Shown here: in pieces, positions 20,664 through 33,400 of the stretch
Layout of the letters: each line of letters opens with the position of its first letter
Numbering within the stretch: the first letter of the stretch is position 1
Source: Micrasema longulum
Taxonomy: Eukaryota; Arthropoda; Insecta; Trichoptera; Brachycentridae
Direction of reading: 5' to 3'
Assembly (NCBI GenBank): GCA_022494885.1
Contig: JAGVSM010002669.1
Span: forward strand, 62,001-126,000
Length of the DNA stretch: 64,000 nucleotides
The notes under the pieces: model-generated
The model's input: only the letters and a program-made list of their open reading frames with translations
What the model was told of the DNA's origin: nothing
The model's database searches: none
Made by a program: the position numbers and the translations under genes

Positions 20664-20870
20664 AACACAATGGTCAGCGCGTTTGCCTACCATGCGAGAG
20701 GTGTCGGGCTCGATTTCCGACGTGATTGAAATGAAATATTTTTTAAAAAGGGTGTTTTTACACCAGAATATTTCATACAGTCTGGACTGGTAAATGAAAC
20801 GTAAGACTGATCATCTTATCTTCATGTTACAAAAAATGATCAAGATAAGAAAGGGAATGATGATGATAAT
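20664..20870 (+). mobile_element. SINE family 2 copy
   Basis: Contains ATGGTCAGCGCGTTTGCCTA and AACGTAAGACTGATCATCTT. The very 5' end of the head is truncated relative to the copy at 38520. Confidence 0.75.
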
Positions 20871-21489
20871 AAAACACAATTGCCTACCATTCGTGTTTGC
20901 AATATGGTCATGAGGAAGAATGACAATATTCGACAAAGTCCCTCCATGTAATTTGCCAAACTCAAAATTAAATGGACAATGAAAGTAGTATAGTTAATTT
21001 CAATTAAAATCGCGATTAACGAAATTTAAAAAAATATATAAATGAACTCGTAAGTAACTCGTTTATTGACAAAAAACATTGCCTATGAACGATATTCAAA
21101 AAAGTTTTTCGGGTATGTGGAGGGAGTGTTCAATTTGAATAACTCTCTAAGGGGTAGAATCCAGCCATGTCTACAAACATTGGACAGACATAAAATATTG
21201 TTGATTAACGTTTTAAATACTTTGTGAGTACATATTGCAACGAGAAAAAAGTAAACAAAGTTCTAATCAATTAATACAAATAATTTTCAAATCACCATTG
21301 ACAAACAAGTGATAATTTTCCATTATTTTAATTACTCTTTGAACAAACCGATTCAATTTGGACAGCTGTTACTAGAAATTTACGTATTGTTTACCGAGAG
21401 TTTTAGTTGGAATTTTATGCAAACAATTTTTACTGTTTGCTGTAATATGAATGGCTTTTTGAGTAAAAAATCATGTTTACTTTTTCAAG
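20871..21489. other. Intergenic flank homologous to 1670-2040
   Basis: From about 21100 the sequence follows the region left of gene B with substitutions, part of the B-to-C duplication. No gene is seen. Confidence 0.45.
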
Positions 21490-21890
21490 CCTTCCAGAAT
21501 ATTGTGCTGACATGACGCAACACTAAATTTCTTTTTATTTTATGAAGGCCCCGCGGAAGGTAGAGGGTAAGCCTACTAAATGTGATACTGGAGACGTTTG
21601 CTTCTTGTCTCTTAGACTGCGATAAGGACAAATATTTCCATCTTGAAAGAGCTAGACGTAGTACTATCATCCATCTGTTTAAGCGTGTCGTCTAGTTTTT
21701 CGGACACATTGAGAACAGTCTTGATAAATTAATGGCCGTGCGAGGAGTCGAAGGAAGTAGAGGAAGAGGAAGATCCCTACTCGATGGACTGACCCAACCA
21801 AGGATGCCACAGAAATATCAGTGGTTGGAGCGATGCGGACGATAGCGGCGCGGCTGTGTCGAGAGGTGGAGGGCAACTATTTATAACGTG
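21490..21890 (+). mobile_element. LINE tail, paralogous copy of 2080-2470
   Basis: It aligns over its length with 2080-2470 and is equally degraded. Its position relative to gene C mirrors that relative to gene B. Confidence 0.6.
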
Positions 21891-22059
21891 TTGAAGAAAT
21901 ATAGGAGGATAATCTAAAACAGGAATGACTACCCTCAGCAGTAAGAAAAACGACGTAGATAAAAATTATTTCCTAGTTATTGAATCATGAAATAATTCAA
22001 CAATGTTTGATTATGTCCAAATGCTTGCAGACTGGCTGGATTTCCTCGCTAGGGTGTTG

Positions 22060-22190
22060 TTCATATTTAAATTTATTTCAACAGAGAGAGAAAACATTTT
22101 CGAGAAGGGAATATGGAAGTCTAGGCATTTACAAGGCTTATGACCTGTCATTGGCTGGTTTAAGTGGCCACTTTACACACTTTAAATTTT
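22060..22190 (+). repeat. Dispersed repeat copy (GCTGGTTTAAGTGGCCAC family)
   Basis: A 3'-truncated copy ending just after the TTTAAGTGGCCACTTTACAC segment. See 12182-12480. Confidence 0.6.
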
Positions 22191-22599
22191 TTTTTAAAAA
22201 TTCAATTATTTAAATTGCTCAAAATTCCAAATTGGAAAAATTTCACGTAAATTCAATATTAGAATAAAAAAACATTTAAGATGTCTCAACCATAATGACT
22301 TCACAGAATTCGCTCATCTTACATCCGAAAACCATAATTTAAATCAAGAAACAAATGCAAAAATTTCACGTATTAATAAAAATGATCTTCATTTAAACTT
22401 TAGACAATCTAGAAAGATTTGAAGTAAACCCAATAACCAAAATCCCATAATAAATAATCAATTAAATTGAAAAATAAAAATTAAATCCCGTTTCCCCATG
22501 CTACTTTTATTCTTCTGTTTTTTGGTTTCAATATTTTATAATACCTTTGAATAAATAAATAAATAAAAAAATAAAAATAGCGACGCGAGCTATTCTAAA

Positions 22600-23310
22600 T
22601 TAGTTCAAATCCCGACGGTGAGAAAGTAACCTCAAAACCGGTCGACGCGCGACGTATAATTTAAAAACTATAGTGGTTCATACAAACTTATAAATCAGAC
22701 TTGTCCTGCCCGAACGTTGGCAAAATACTTTTCACTGATACGTAGGTACCTAGGTACTTGTTTGTGATTGAATTCCAAAACATTGTTTTGTTCAAATATT
22801 GAATTCAAGTAGGTACCTAGGTACTTGTTTACGGTTGAATTCCAAAACATTAAATAAATTTTGTTTCAAATATGGCATTCTTTTTGCAAACGTCAAACTC
22901 CGGTCGACTCACCAACAAAGGGGTGTATTTTTGTAGGAATACGATTTTTAAAAATGTTTTGAATTTAATTTTGTTTTAGTGCTATCAAAAATTCAATAAA
23001 ACGAAAAAAATGGGTAGAAATTATAAGGAATTTAAGGAAAGAATCTGATTGAGATCCACAAAAAACAAATGCTGTTTGTAAACATTCAAAAACAAAAAAC
23101 TTTTTTATTCACAATTATTCCATTTTTTGCAAATGCATTCTCCTCGAATGCAACCCTGGTAGATCGATGAATAAAACATTTATGCTCCCAACTTCTTTTT
23201 CTATATTCGATTGAAGATTTTAATATCTACGAACGAGCACAGCGTAAGATCTATATTTCTCTGAAAACCGCACGTAAATCGGTTAAGCCGTTTAGGATGA
23301 GTACGGTGAC
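22600..23310 (+). repeat. Dispersed repeat with GTAGGTACCTAGGTAC direct repeats
   Basis: It contains TGTCCTGCCCGAACGTTGGC, then two direct repeats with GTAGGTACCTAGGTACTTGT at about 22742 and 22810, and ends with AAATCGGTTAAGCCGTTTAG. A second copy lies at 25990-26600, starting CTAGCGGACCCGACAGACGT. These end motifs are widespread in lepidopteran genomes (established knowledge). The element class was not determined. Confidence 0.55.
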
Positions 23311-23549
23311 ATCACACGTACAGAGGAATTATATATTTAAAGAAAAGCGATTAACATTGATTCTTAAAGCTCGCTGGCTCAAAAAAATACGCGCGTGGCG
23401 GTTGTGGGTCAGATTAGACTTAGTTTTAAAAATCGCTTTTGAAGTGAGTGTGAGGATCTCAATATTATTTAATTATCAAATGGACTCTTATTCAATTAAA
23501 TAACGTGTAGCAGAGTTTTGTTTTGATTTTTAATTTTTAATTTGAAAAA

Positions 23550-24028
23550 TTGCATGGAAGATGGGATTGGAAAGAGGAGACTATTCATATTCTGATATGG
23601 AGAGGTTTTTAAGCATATCAAGTCTTGAAAAACGCAGATGCATTGCAGATATAATCTGCATGTATAAAATTATGAACTGTCTCATTGATGCCCCTGAAAT
23701 TTTGCAAAAGATTCTTTTTAACGTTCCCACCCGTAGACTAAGAAATAATGAAATGCTTTTCCTCGGTCACTACAGGACCAATTATGGTGCACAGTCGCCT
23801 TTGCCCAGAATGATCAGGCGGGTGAACGATCATCAAGATCTTGATTATTATGATGTAAGGATGTCTTTCTTTACAAATCAGCTAAAGAATCTGTATAGTT
23901 AGCCTATGCTTTTTACTTAATCTAAAAAATCTATCATCTGTCTTTGCTGCTTATTTCTGTTCCTTATATTTTTTTATTCCTTTGTAAAAATTTCTTTTAA
24001 TTGTAATGTTTATAATGGACTTTGTCCG

Positions 24029-24059
<31 letters not shown>
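23550..24059 (+). mobile_element. Non-LTR element 3' end with (AAAT)n tail
   Basis: A 113-residue frame (23561-23902) contains SLEKRRCIADIICMYKIMN and NEMLFLGHYRTNYG, the Jockey-type tail after the reverse transcriptase. It ends in a (TAAA)n run at about 24029-24059. It is 5'-truncated. Confidence 0.7.
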
Positions 24060-24060
<1 letters not shown>

Positions 24061-24275
24061 GCTTTTGTTTAATCATAATTAAAAACATTTGATCTCATCG
24101 AAATCCTGTTCTCCTTTTTAGCTTCTAGCCACTCGTAGATCTTACATATAATCGATCGGAAGATCGGTCCTTACTATTTAGCGTGCTTTTAAATCTACAG
24201 TTGATTTTTAGGTTCTCACCATTAAATAAAGTTTTTAGTTATTTTTAATTTAGCAATTTGATTATCTTAGTTGTT

Positions 24276-24393
24276 TTATTTTGGAAGGTTTCTCAGATTA
24301 AATGAGATATTTGTGAGCACCTGTTTTATGAATTATTTGATTATTATGATCACGTAGCCTTTTAGTTTTGAGTTTTACTTTCAAAGAGGCAAG
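24276..24393 (+). promoter_or_regulatory. Gene C promoter with conserved box
   Basis: TTATTTTGGAAGG at 24276-24288 is followed by AAATGAG, 118 bp before the ATG exactly as in gene B. There is no clear TATA box. The leader TTTACTTTCAAAGAGGCAAG matches gene B. Confidence 0.55.
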
Positions 24394-24454
24394 ATGCGTT
24401 TTATAGTGCTCGTCCTATTTATTACTACTGTAGTCTACGCTACTACCTGTGTAG
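24394..24454 (+). CDS. Gene C exon 1: signal peptide
   Basis: Encodes MRFIVLVLFITTVVYATTCV plus one base, with donor GTGAGA. It differs from gene B exon 1 at only two residues. Confidence 0.88.
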
Positions 24455-27400
24455 GTGAGATACTTCTGTATTTTATATGAAAAGATCTCATAATGACGTT
24501 TTTTTTAAATGCGCAATGTTCAATAGTCCAATCTTTTCTCCAACCACACATTTGTATGAAACTTCATCGATTGTAGATGCATTACAGCCTTACACATACA
24601 TAACCGGCTGAAAATTTAAGTTATTTTACAACTCAAAATCATCTTCCCCTTCTTCTTCCCTTAATGTAATGTTTCATAATAAATATTGTAATCTTGACAT
24701 ATGTAATAACTGCGAAAAAATGAAGTCTAAAAGGCGCATAAAATACCTGGGAGTAATCATAGACTGTCAACTTAAATGGACCAATCATCTTGAAATAATT
24801 GTTAATAAACTGAGATATTTAACCTATGTGTTCAAACGACTTAGTATTTACGCCCAGCTAAATACTATTAAAATGGTATATTATGCACTTCTAGAGTTAT
24901 CGCTTTTCTATGGAATAATTGTATGGAGGGGAACTTACAACAACCATATTAAACCATTAGAAACTGATCAAAAATGTATATTAAAAATAATGCTTCACTA
25001 AAATCGCACTTTTCCCTCTTTCCAATTGTTCCAAGAAGCTAAACTTTTAGACATAAGACAAATATATTGTTTTCAATGTTTAAAATATACGTTCAAGAGC
25101 CAAAATTTGTTTACAAGTAATTCAAATAGATCAAGTCAAAGAAGGAATCGTGTGTTGGAAATACAACATTGTAAAACGAGGCTCGCACAGAGACATGCGT
25201 ATTTTATAGGCCAAAATTAAAAAAAAAAAATTTTACTGATAATATTTCATTGATTCCAAACTTTCAAAATTTTCCTTCTTTTAAAAACACTAACTATCCT
25301 GGATTTAAACTAAAGATATGAACTCTTTTTTTCTATGATATATTTTGTTGCCCTTTAATAAAAATGAATATTTTTATGTTTTTTTTAATATTTTTTATTT
25401 CCTTTTTTAATTACTATAAAAAAATACCATATAACCTTTTTTAGAATATTTTATTTTCTCTTTCTTATGTTACACAAAAATATTATAACTGTCTATTTAT
25501 TATAGGAGCAAAAATTCATTAACATTTTCTTGTCTACAAACAGGCCATGCCTTTGTGTAATTTTTTGTTTACTATTAATATGTATTTTATTGCCATGTAA
25601 TTATCCATTATTTTTTAATACTCTGTTTTAACTCTTATGCTTGTTGTAAAAAAAAAAAACAAAATTTAAAAAAATATATTTAAAAAAAAAAAAACTGTGG
25701 TCTGTAGTTAATTTTTCAACTGTCTTATTATAATTTGTACCCACATAATATAAATAAATATACAAATACACACATATACAAACACGGAAGGTAAATACGT
25801 TTTTAAAAAATACGTTAAACGTTATCCAAGAGTGAGATAATTTTTTTACAAAGTGTAAATTAATACATAATTAAATCATTAAATAGGTACTTCAATAGAA
25901 TTAGAACAAGTTACAGCAGTATAAATAAGAATCAAAGGAAATCAGAGTCACTGAAATAAAATATGGTAGCTAGTAAGATTAATTATTAAATAATACTAGC
26001 GGACCCGACAGACGTTGTCCTGCCCGAACGTTGGCAAAAGACTTTTCATTGATAAGAAGTACCTAGATACTTGTTTGTGATTAAATTCCAAAGCTGAAAA
26101 TTGTCAATATTCAAAAAATATTGAATTTAAGTAGGTACTTGTTTATGGTTGAATTCCAAAACATAAAATATATATATTTTTTTAATATCGCATTCTTTTT
26201 GCAAACGTCAAACTCCGGTCGTCTCACCAACAAAGGGGTGTACTTATGTAGAAATACGATTTTTTAAAATGCAATAAATTTAATTTTATTTTAGTGTTAC
26301 CAAAAATCCAATCAAAAGAAATAAAGGGGCAGAAATTATAAGGAATTTAAGGAAATAATCTGATTGAGATCCACAAAAAACAAATGCTGTTTGTAAAAAT
26401 TCAAAAACAAACTTTTTTTATACGCAAAAAAACAATATGTTTCCATTTTATTACAAATGCATTCTCCTCGAATGCAAACCTGGTAGATCGATGAATAAAA
26501 CATTTATGCTCCTAACTTCATTTTTACATATTCGATTGAAGATTTTAATATCTACGAACACGCACAGCGCAAAGATCTATATTGGTCTGAAAACATGAAT
26601 CATAAAACTACTATTAATTATTAATTACATATTGCCATGTTATATTAAATAACTTATCTGCATTGTATTTCTTGACATGTAAAATTTTTTATTTTGTTTT
26701 TTTTTTTAAATTATTATTTTGTATATTGTTTTCATCATTTTATATATTGTTTTGGATATTTATAAATGTTTTGATTTATATATAGACGAGTCCAGACTTA
26801 ACATTAAATAAATAAATAAAATTAAAAATATAGCTAAGGAAAGTACCTCAAATGCCAAATTTAAAAAATCGAATTATAAGCAGTATTGAAACATTACACT
26901 GATGTGAGCACGTGACCAATGGTAATGTCTTTCTTATGCAACATATTGTATTTTTTTTTTGTGTCTCGTAAATAATACGTTTTTTTCCATTAAGTAATAA
27001 GTATTGACATAATGGGGAACATTTTTTCAGGAAGGTTTTTTTTTTTCGATATTCTAATTTGGCCGTTCAGATCCAAATTTAATTTCCGTGTACCGTGTAT
27101 GCAATGCATATTTTGTCGATGTTTTAGTATTTAATCATCTTAGTAAATTGATGTTTGTTTGTTTCTACTATAGCATCAGATAAAGCTGTAGCTACTAAAC
27201 CTCCAGTATCAAATCAACATCTAACCAAGGCTCCGAACAAGCCCACAACAAAAGTTCCAACCAAACCGCCAACAAAAGTTCCAACCAAACCACCAACAAA
27301 GGCTCCTCCCAAACCACCTACCAAAGCTCCTACTAAACCCCCAACTAAGCCCGTAGTCTGCAATGGAGATAAAAACGCGGAAGTAAAGCCTTGTGGAGAT

Positions 27401-30400
27401 CCGTGCCCAACAACTTGTGAGAATAAAGATCAAGGACCTAGAGCATGTCCTGCAATTTGTATTGTAGACGGATGTGGTTGCAAAGCCGGCTTTGTTCAAG
27501 ACAAAAATGGAAAATGCATTCTTCCTGAAAACTGCCGTAAGTATTTTAACGAAATCGTTTTTTAGATTAAAAAAAACATTAATCATTTTCTTGTTCCTTC
27601 AAATGTTCTAATATTTTAAGACCAATCAATAAAACAAATGCAAATATAGTTATTGAAATTAAAATTGCAATTTTTTGCCTGAAAAATTTCTTGAATGTTA
27701 AAAGATTCTGCCATAAAATTAAAGGTAGTCAAATAGGTGCGAAGGTTTTCACGGTCCCTGATATCAATATGTTTCTTTTTTGGGTGATACCGTGTGTGTT
27801 GGAATTGTTCCGACGTTTCGGCTACCACTGCAGGAGCCATCTTCAGGGTAAACTGAGTGTCTTGTAGAAAAAAAATGTGTGTTTAATTACTTGTAATGTG
27901 TACCATGTCGCAGTTAGCAGTAGGCACATTTCTATTCATTTTTGTAGTATGTAGTGCTGGGAACCGTGTTGGGTTTAATTTAAGCCCGTCGTCTTTGTTT
28001 ATGTTATTTGGGTGTCTATGTATTTCGATTTCCTCTTTTATTATTCGTGCACTGTAATTACTGGGTTTATGCAAAATTTTCCGGTGTCTATAAAGTGTTC
28101 CGCTATTGCAGATTTGTCAGGATGCCCAAGTTTACACGTTTTTTTGTGTTCGTCAATCCTTTTCTTTGCTGTGCGCCCTGTTTGTCCTATGTACACTTTA
28201 TCACACCCTAGGCAACTTAGTTTATAAACAGCTTCCGTTTACAGGGGATTCCTGTCTTTTGGGCTCAATAAATGGTTCTTTATTTTTCCTACAGTCCCAA
28301 ACGTTGTTCTAATATTATGTTTCTTCAGCACTTTGGCTATCCTGTCATGACATCCTGTACATTTGGTAGGTGTGCAGTTTCTCTGACAATATCTTCTTTC
28401 TTGTTCTTTTGTGTAGCTTGCGATTTAATAATGTTGTCAATTTGCTTCTTCTTATGTCTATTACGCTCCAACGCATCTGTAATTTTATTGACCTCTTCTC
28501 CCTTTTCGGAATCTTATTCGTGTCGCTCTTGTTAACAATGTATTTATTAATCCTCGTTTTTGGGCTGGATGATGATGCGAATCAGCGAGGTATGACAGTT
28601 AAGTATTTCAATCCTAAAATTTTCCATAGGTTTAAAGTACGTTGGAAACTTGTATGGCTCTCTTGTTGTCATTAGCTGGTTTGTATTATACAACTTGCCG
28701 GACACGTAAAGCAATTTAAATAAGCTGATGTAACTTTAATGAAATCCACAATCGCACATTTCGTCTGTCTATTAAGCTACACTGTACTGAATGGATCAAC
28801 ATTTTCAAAATTAGCTGATTTAACTATTACTACTACTTCGGTTTGACAGGCGTCGTGGCTCAGTTGGTTAAACAGCCAACTAAAAAACTCGCGACGCTGG
28901 TTTCTTTCCAGTTAGTTGCGTCTCAATTGATCTGGATGTAATTCTTATATAATATAGAATTAAGATTTAATAAATAGTATATATATTAATATGTTTTGTC
29001 CATGTTTATTTCATTCCATACAAAAATAAGGTTCTGCCGTTCATAATTAGATTGATGATCTTCAGATGGTTCCTACTTCAATCTGAATGAATCAAAGTAA
29101 AATGGCTTATTACAAAATATTTTTAAAAATCAATTACTGATTTCAAAAAGTTACCAGCAGATCAATCACAGATGTTGGTCAACGTCGGTTTAAAGTCTTT
29201 AAGCAATTTCACCAATCAAAGTGGAAGCGAACCGCGATATAAAGATTAGTTTATCGTGGTCTCATGGCCAAACGCCAAACGTAAAAATGTTAAAGTCGAC
29301 CCGAGTAAAGTTTCAGATTGTTCGTTTGTCGATTTTTTTTGCATTTTACAAGATATCCTTTACTTAAAGTGTGACAATAATAAAAAATAGATATACTAAT
29401 TCCCGATCTATAAATTAAAGTAGATGTTCCATTGGAATCGGTAACGATTAACAATCGCAGTGAGAAAAAAATATCGGATCAATTATTACCGACAGTAGCA
29501 CTTATTGTGAACTCTTGTATGGCAGTCATGTCACAGACTCGATATGTTTCTCTTATTTTTTTTAATGACGAACTCATATTTTTTGTAATCTTCAAATAGA
29601 CATTTTTGCACCGGATTTGGAAAATGAAATTTGTATAACAATGCTAATTGTTAATACAAAAAATATTTATCCTTGCTACGCGAAGGCTGAGTGTCCGCTA
29701 ATTCGACATCACATGTATAAGAGACAACATGAAAATATAACTCATAACAAGAAAGACAGAGACGCTGTTCTGTGGCAGGTGTTGTGTAAAACAGATTCAG
29801 TTGGTTGATGACATTGATGTGAGATGCACGCGCGTAATATGAACGGCGTATTTATGATTTTTCATTTGCTGTAACAGGGCTAAATTATATGTTTATTTGC
29901 ATAAATTATGAAAATTGAATTATTAAACGGGATGTTTCAATGTTTTTTTAATTATTTTTAAATGTCTGAACTTAAGATTATTTCGTCTTTTACTAGTGGT
30001 AACACGATGTTACATCACCGCGCGCGAAATGATTATTTACCACAGTCTTTTAAGAGTTGAACTCCAGGCTGTATTTTTACTAACCACTTTAATGTGATAA
30101 TTTATATGACTCTTTTTTAGCACCAAATCCCTGTGGGCTAAATGAAGAGTATAACGCGTGCCCAGCTTATTGCACATTCGATGAGGATTGTGGTTCCTAC
30201 CTCTTAGGATTAATCCGTGACTGTGCCGCTCCACCAGTAGGGGGAATTCCTTGCACTCCACGATGCCAGTGTAAACCGGGATATGTAAGGATTAACGGTG
30301 CTTGCGTCTTCCCATCAGAATGTAAGAAAACTGGAATATATCTCAGGAGATCTCGAAGATTTGTAGGGTAACTTTTGGGAGGGGGCATTCATTTGTGAAG

Positions 30401-33400
30401 ACTATGAAAAAGTGACTTTGCAAAATGTTTTTTTTTGTGAGAGAACAGTGCCTATTAAATATAATATTTAACATAAACAGATTAAAATGTTATGATTGAT
30501 GCCCCCGTAGCTATCACTCTTTTTTCGTCTCCGGAGGAATTTGGGTTCGGTTCTCGAAAATATCGCTTTATAAAATAAATCTTTAGCCCAAGGGTTTTGT
30601 ATTGTATTTCACTACTGTAATAGGGCATCCTGGTTTGTTGTGGTACAAAAAAATACAAACACTAATTATACTAATTGTGTGAATGATATTATTAGATGAT
30701 AGATCCTTTAAGGTTACATTTATGTCTTTAAAAAAAGTTTATTCATTCAAACTGCATTTTGCCAATCAATTTTGGAGTACAGTATAATCGGTTGGGGTGG
30801 TGCGAACGACACAGTTTTAAATAGTGTATTTGTTGCACAAAAATCCATGATTAAAATAATACTCGGAGTCCCGATACAGACATCTACTGGAGAAATATTC
30901 CATAAATCACAACTTATGACAACAAAACAATTATACGCTAAAACAATACTCACTTATAGATTAAAAAACTACTCTTACTCAAATGAAAGACAAAACCCCC
31001 ACAATACATCACATACAAATAATATAATCACTAGATCCTCAACTCATAGACAACTTAAACAAATACAAACTAACACCACTTTCACACAAACGTATTTTGA
31101 GTATTATTCAATTAAAATCTATAACCTACTTCCACTATCTATTAAAACAATTAGTAACGAGAAAATGTTTAAAAAGGCTAAAAAAATGGATAGTGGAGCT
31201 AGGTAGAAGTAAAATGGATTGTATCATTCGCCCATACCAATATTGAATCAAATGCTCCACAAGTGTATAGCTTATGTTAGGTTTTTGTTATTTTCATCGT
31301 GTGTTTTGTCATATAAATAATATAGATGTACATAAATACCTTGTTTTTAAAACTGTCTGAATATTTGTTAATTATCTTTGTTTTTTAAGTTAGTCTTTTT
31401 TGTTTATTCTCAAATGTAATTTCAAAAAAGTATACTGTTAAGTGTCCTCGGCACGGGAAACCCCAGTGAGGTCACATTATTTTTATTATTAAATATAGTT
31501 TGTAAGCAAAAAATATGAATAAATAAATTAAATAAATAGATGATAACTCGTTTTCAACATCCATTTAGGTTGTCCATCCAATACAACAATTGTGGATTGT
31601 CCAGCATCTTGCGATGACACCTGCACAACTGTAGCAGCCCCAGGTTGCGTTTTTGAGTGCCCCAAGAGAACATGTATTTGTAATCCAGGATATGTTCGAG
31701 AGAACGGTATCTGTATCCTTAAAAACGAATGCCGTAAGTAATCTTTCACTGCATAAAAATATCAAATCAGCTTTCACTGTTAAAACAACCTTACTAAAAC
31801 TAGGTATTTATTGCTTGTTAATATATTTGTGGTGGCGGGCAAACTAGCAACTGGCGATCAACTCACAAAATTGCATTGTGTCCACGGTGGCCATACTATT
31901 AGACCGTGATAACCACGAACGGGTTTTTTAGAACTTGTAACAAAACTGCCGCGCTCGTTTGTCGTTAGTTCAATAATAAGTTTGAGGTGATAGACGCACA
32001 TTTGATTTTGAAATGCATGCCTCTGACCCAAATCAAAATGTTTACGTTAAAGTAAATACATTTCGATAATTTTTATCCAAGTTTACCCTACTTTGTTTTT
32101 ACATACTCCTGCATCATGCTCTGGTCCAGTGGCGTGCCTAGGGTTTACCAGGCAAGCCCATATATATAAAAGAATATATATTTATAATTTTTTTTTTTTA
32201 ATTCACATGTGGTGTATTTCACCCGACGGTCTCATAGTAAATTGGTCAGTGCATTTGCCTACCATGCAAAAGGTCTCGGGTTCGATTACCGACAAAGTTG
32301 ATCTGAAATATTTATTTAAAAAGGTGTTTTTACACTAGAATGTGTCATAGTCCCTAAACTGGTACCTGAAGCGTTAGACTGATCGTCTTACCTTCATACA
32401 CTGCAATTGCAGTGCTCTATGTACGATTAGGTGAGGAAAAAGAATGATGATGAATTCACTTGTGTGAAAACATGATGTATGCTTTCTTCACTACAGTTGT
32501 ACAGTCCACAAAGCATCCAGATGGCATTTTATGACGAATAATAATATTTTATGAAAATATGCATAGGATAATCTTTCCGAGTTTGTTTAAATGAACGAAA
32601 TAAAAAAAGATAATATTATTGTATGTAAAGTAATTCCTCAGATATCAACCATTACCAATAAGTAACATCAATATAATCTAGCATGCGTAGACTTTAATAA
32701 TAGTCATCGGAACCCATAGATACATAAATATAATAAAGATTAACTATAATTGATATAGGGTATAGGAGAAGGTTCATTGTAGATAGGCAAATAAAAAAGA
32801 AACGTCGGCCATCTTCGAATTCATTTTATATATGACGTTTGCACAAAATTATTTTAAATCTTAACCAGTACGGGTCTTTAATCAATTAAGATAAAAATAA
32901 CAGTTTCAAATTATCAAATCCCGTAAAAAAAGCATCATAAACAATCGTTAAGTTTTTTCTATACAAAATACGAGAAGCGCTCTTTGCTAACTTTACCCCA
33001 AAGAAGCTGGTTTTAGATTCCCATATAAACATTTTGTAAGTTTACTGTTTGCATCACATGCAAATTGCACCGTGAAATAAGCCCCATATAAACCCCACGT
33101 GCGGGAGCGAGATAAGAAGACATAGTGCCGTTCGCGCACACGGATTTCATACGGTTCGAATCTCGGGATGCGAACAGTACCAACGTCGAACAGGTCTCTA
33201 ATTCTCATGGGGCGCGAAATTTAAACAACGAAATGAATTATTTTTAAGCGTTTGGTCCAGATTTGGTAATTTTGAAATGAAGTTAAGAAGCAAGCCCGGC
33301 TTAAGAGCTTCTATGGAAATACCGCCACTGCTCTGGTCCCAATGAGGTTCTGAGTAAATGCAATAATTTGTTTATTCGCAGAATGTCTATCAAATTATTT

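Larger units (their letters stand above)
32104..33366 (+). pseudogene. Relic of gene B exon 6 counterpart, split by a hAT element
   Basis: Positions 32104-32126 (CTGCATCATGCTCTGGTC) and 33331-33365 (CTCTGGTCCCAATGAGG, then TTCTGAGTAAATGC) correspond to the first about 55 bases of gene B exon 6. The sequence then jumps into what in gene B is intron (about 13780), so the remaining exon, including nine of ten cysteines, is deleted. The acceptor AG of gene B is changed to AC here. The exon cannot be used. The sequence between the two parts is a transposon. Confidence 0.8.

Noticed and set aside
28008..28675. Several overlapping + strand frames
   Set aside because: They are antisense shadows of the Penelope-like element on the minus strand.
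28851..28935. Possible tRNA with a perfect TGGCTCAGTTGG A box
   Set aside because: There is no B box (GGTTTCTTTCC instead of GGTTCGATTCC) and no acceptor pairing. More likely a decayed SINE head.
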